Assembly (NCBI GenBank): GCA_003599195.1
Contig: QZIZ01000107.1
Span: forward strand, 1 to 50,925
From: Deltaproteobacteria bacterium
Lineage (GTDB): Bacteria; Desulfobacterota; Desulfobaccia; Desulfobaccales; 0-14-0-80-60-11
DNA length: 50,925 bases
Direction: 5' to 3'
Below the pieces are notes generated by a model. That model saw nothing but the letters and a program-made list of their open reading frames with translations. It had not been told where the DNA came from and searched no databases. A program made the translations under genes and the position numbers. Shown piece by piece: positions 49,785 to 50,925 of this stretch (its first letter is position 1; every line of letters begins with the position of its first letter).

Positions 49785-50837
49785 ATGGATGAGAACTCGA
49801 TTCGAGAACAGCTTCTGACGTCCGAGGTCAAAACCTTAACCAGGCCTTGGAGCGACGCGCAGTCGTCTCCTTACACCCCCATTAACCTCTCCGTGTTGAT
49901 TCCCAAGGAGCGGATCACCTTTAATCTGTATGTGAAGGTGGCGCAAAAGGGGAGCCAGAACGTTTCTTACCCCCTTTTCCTCAAGGAGGGAGAGGCATGG
50001 GAACGCCAGTGGCTGGACCTTTTAACCCAAAAAGGGATAGATCGCCTCTATTTTCTTTCTGAAAATTTGGAACGGGTCATCGGCTATCTCAATAATTATC
50101 TGCAGATGTTGAAATATCGGAGTGTTAAGGTCACCCCGGAGTTGCTGGCCGTTTTCTCCGAACAGTTGAACTACAGCATCCGCCGGGCCTACCAATCTCC
50201 CCGCTTCGGACCCGGCGTGCAAAAGTCCCAAGGTTTAGTGGAAGGTTTAATCGAAAGTCTGCAACAGGATCCTGCGGCCGTGAAACTGGTGTGGAAAGTT
50301 CTTTATCATAATTTTAATATCTACAACCACTCCATCAACCTCTGTCTCATGGGCACGGCCTTTATGCTCTTTTTGAAGAAATCCGGCAAGGAGAGCCGGG
50401 ACCTGGGATTGGCCGGCCTCTATCACGACATCGGCATGACCCGCATCCCCCAGCAAATCATTTTGAAGGACGGGCCGTTGACTCCCGGTGAAAGGGAGGA
50501 GGTAAATCATCACCCGGCCATGGGGCACCGTCTGTTGAGTAAAGGCACTTCTCTGGCTTATTTACCCAACGAGGTGCTGCGTCTTTCCCTGGAGCATCAC
50601 GAAAACGCCGACGGTTCGGGTTATCCCCTGGGTCTGCCCCTGAACCGGCAGCATCCCTGGACCCGCATCATGCGCCTCCTGGACACCTACGAGGCCCTCA
50701 CCGTAACCCGGCCTTACCGCGCGGCTTACAAACCTTTCGAGGCCGTCAAGATCTTGCAAGAGGCCCGGGGGCCCCGGGGGCCGATTTACGACCCGCAAAC
50801 CTTGAAGAATTTTATCGCCTTCCTGATCAAAGAGTAA
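49785..50837 (+). CDS. HD-GYP-like phosphohydrolase, second of a tandem paralogous pair
   Basis: 350-residue paralogue of the preceding gene, aligned without gaps through the first 250 residues. It has the same N-terminal domain (ERITFNLYVKVAQKG), His182, His214-Asp215 (LYHDIGMTRIPQQI) and HHENADGSGYPLGLPL (271-286). Here the RPYR motif is intact (EALTVTRPYRAAYKP), but HDIGK again reads HDIGM. No GGDEF, REC or membrane segment is attached, so the unknown N-terminal domain is the probable input. Separated from its partner by 199 bp that contain no other gene I can support. Confidence 0.82.
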   Translation: MDENSIREQLLTSEVKTLTRPWSDAQSSPYTPINLSVLIPKERITFNLYVKVAQKGSQNVSYPLFLKEGEAWERQWLDLLTQKGIDRLYFLSENLERVIGYLNNYLQMLKYRSVKVTPELLAVFSEQLNYSIRRAYQSPRFGPGVQKSQGLVEGLIESLQQDPAAVKLVWKVLYHNFNIYNHSINLCLMGTAFMLFLKKSGKESRDLGLAGLYHDIGMTRIPQQIILKDGPLTPGEREEVNHHPAMGHRLLSKGTSLAYLPNEVLRLSLEHHENADGSGYPLGLPLNRQHPWTRIMRLLDTYEALTVTRPYRAAYKPFEAVKILQEARGPRGPIYDPQTLKNFIAFLIKE

Positions 50838-50925
50838 TCCGCCTGAATTAATACCAAATTCGCATTTACGCGCAACAGACAGCATAATCAACCGGCGTCC
50901 ATCTGCGGTTATCGGCGGTTAGATA

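Overview
The window looks like a high-GC chromosomal segment of a Gram-negative, strictly anaerobic deltaproteobacterium-type organism (Thermodesulfobacteriota; a Desulfobacca- or Syntrophobacter-like lineage is my best guess, inferred from gene content and style and not from any search). Lipid A genes show an outer membrane. The complex I locus lacks the NADH-input subunits NuoE/F. The intergenic DNA is filled with palindromes and low-complexity word repeats. I found no rRNA, tRNA, CRISPR array, insertion sequence or prophage.

Layout. 1-12430: a complex I operon nuoB(partial)-C-D-[small secreted protein]-G-H-I-J-K-L-M-N on +, ending in a clear terminator. 12591-19035: a large MalT-like ATPase/TPR regulator with a C-terminal SARP/BTAD module, a possible structured RNA leader, a small unknown gene and a secreted BNR-repeat/LamG protein. 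19207-26676, mostly on -: a His/Gly/Cys-rich small protein, an orphan HicB-like protein, a Rho-N-like protein, a slipin/NfeD/uracil-DNA-glycosylase cluster, coaBC, an MBL hydrolase and a LysE-type exporter. 27058-32146, mostly on +: a DNA methyltransferase next to murA, a GMP/IMP nucleotidase (-), two tandem Hsp20 genes and a mazEF pair. 32147-37487 on -: the rpsF-rpsR-DUF2232-rplI-dnaB cluster, with a 422-residue homing-endonuclease intein inside DnaB. 37684-42944 on -: a glycine-zipper lipoprotein, nusB, ribH, ribBA, ribE and class I FBP aldolase. 43092-47110 on -: lpxB, an orphan NarL-type histidine kinase and a Gfo/Idh/MocA oxidoreductase. 47381-50837 on +: ilvE and two tandem paralogous HD-GYP proteins.

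How the genes work together. The nuo genes encode the membrane arm and Q module of a proton-pumping complex I, plus NuoG. Without NuoE/F next to it, the electron donor may be ferredoxin or another partner. The ribosomal/DnaB, nusB-rib, lpxB and coaBC-murA blocks are ordinary housekeeping.

The most unusual signal is not a gene. At about a dozen intergenic places the DNA is built as nested ('Russian doll') inverted repeats. The outer arms are degenerate tandem words that differ from site to site (for example agctttcagc, ggtcttcggt, acacaaagac, gggaaaagg, acagaggcac, agtgatcagt), and a second, unrelated palindrome sits in the centre. Several fill almost the whole space between two genes. They look like palindromic mobile repeats inserted into the loops of other palindromes, possibly doubling as transcription terminators.
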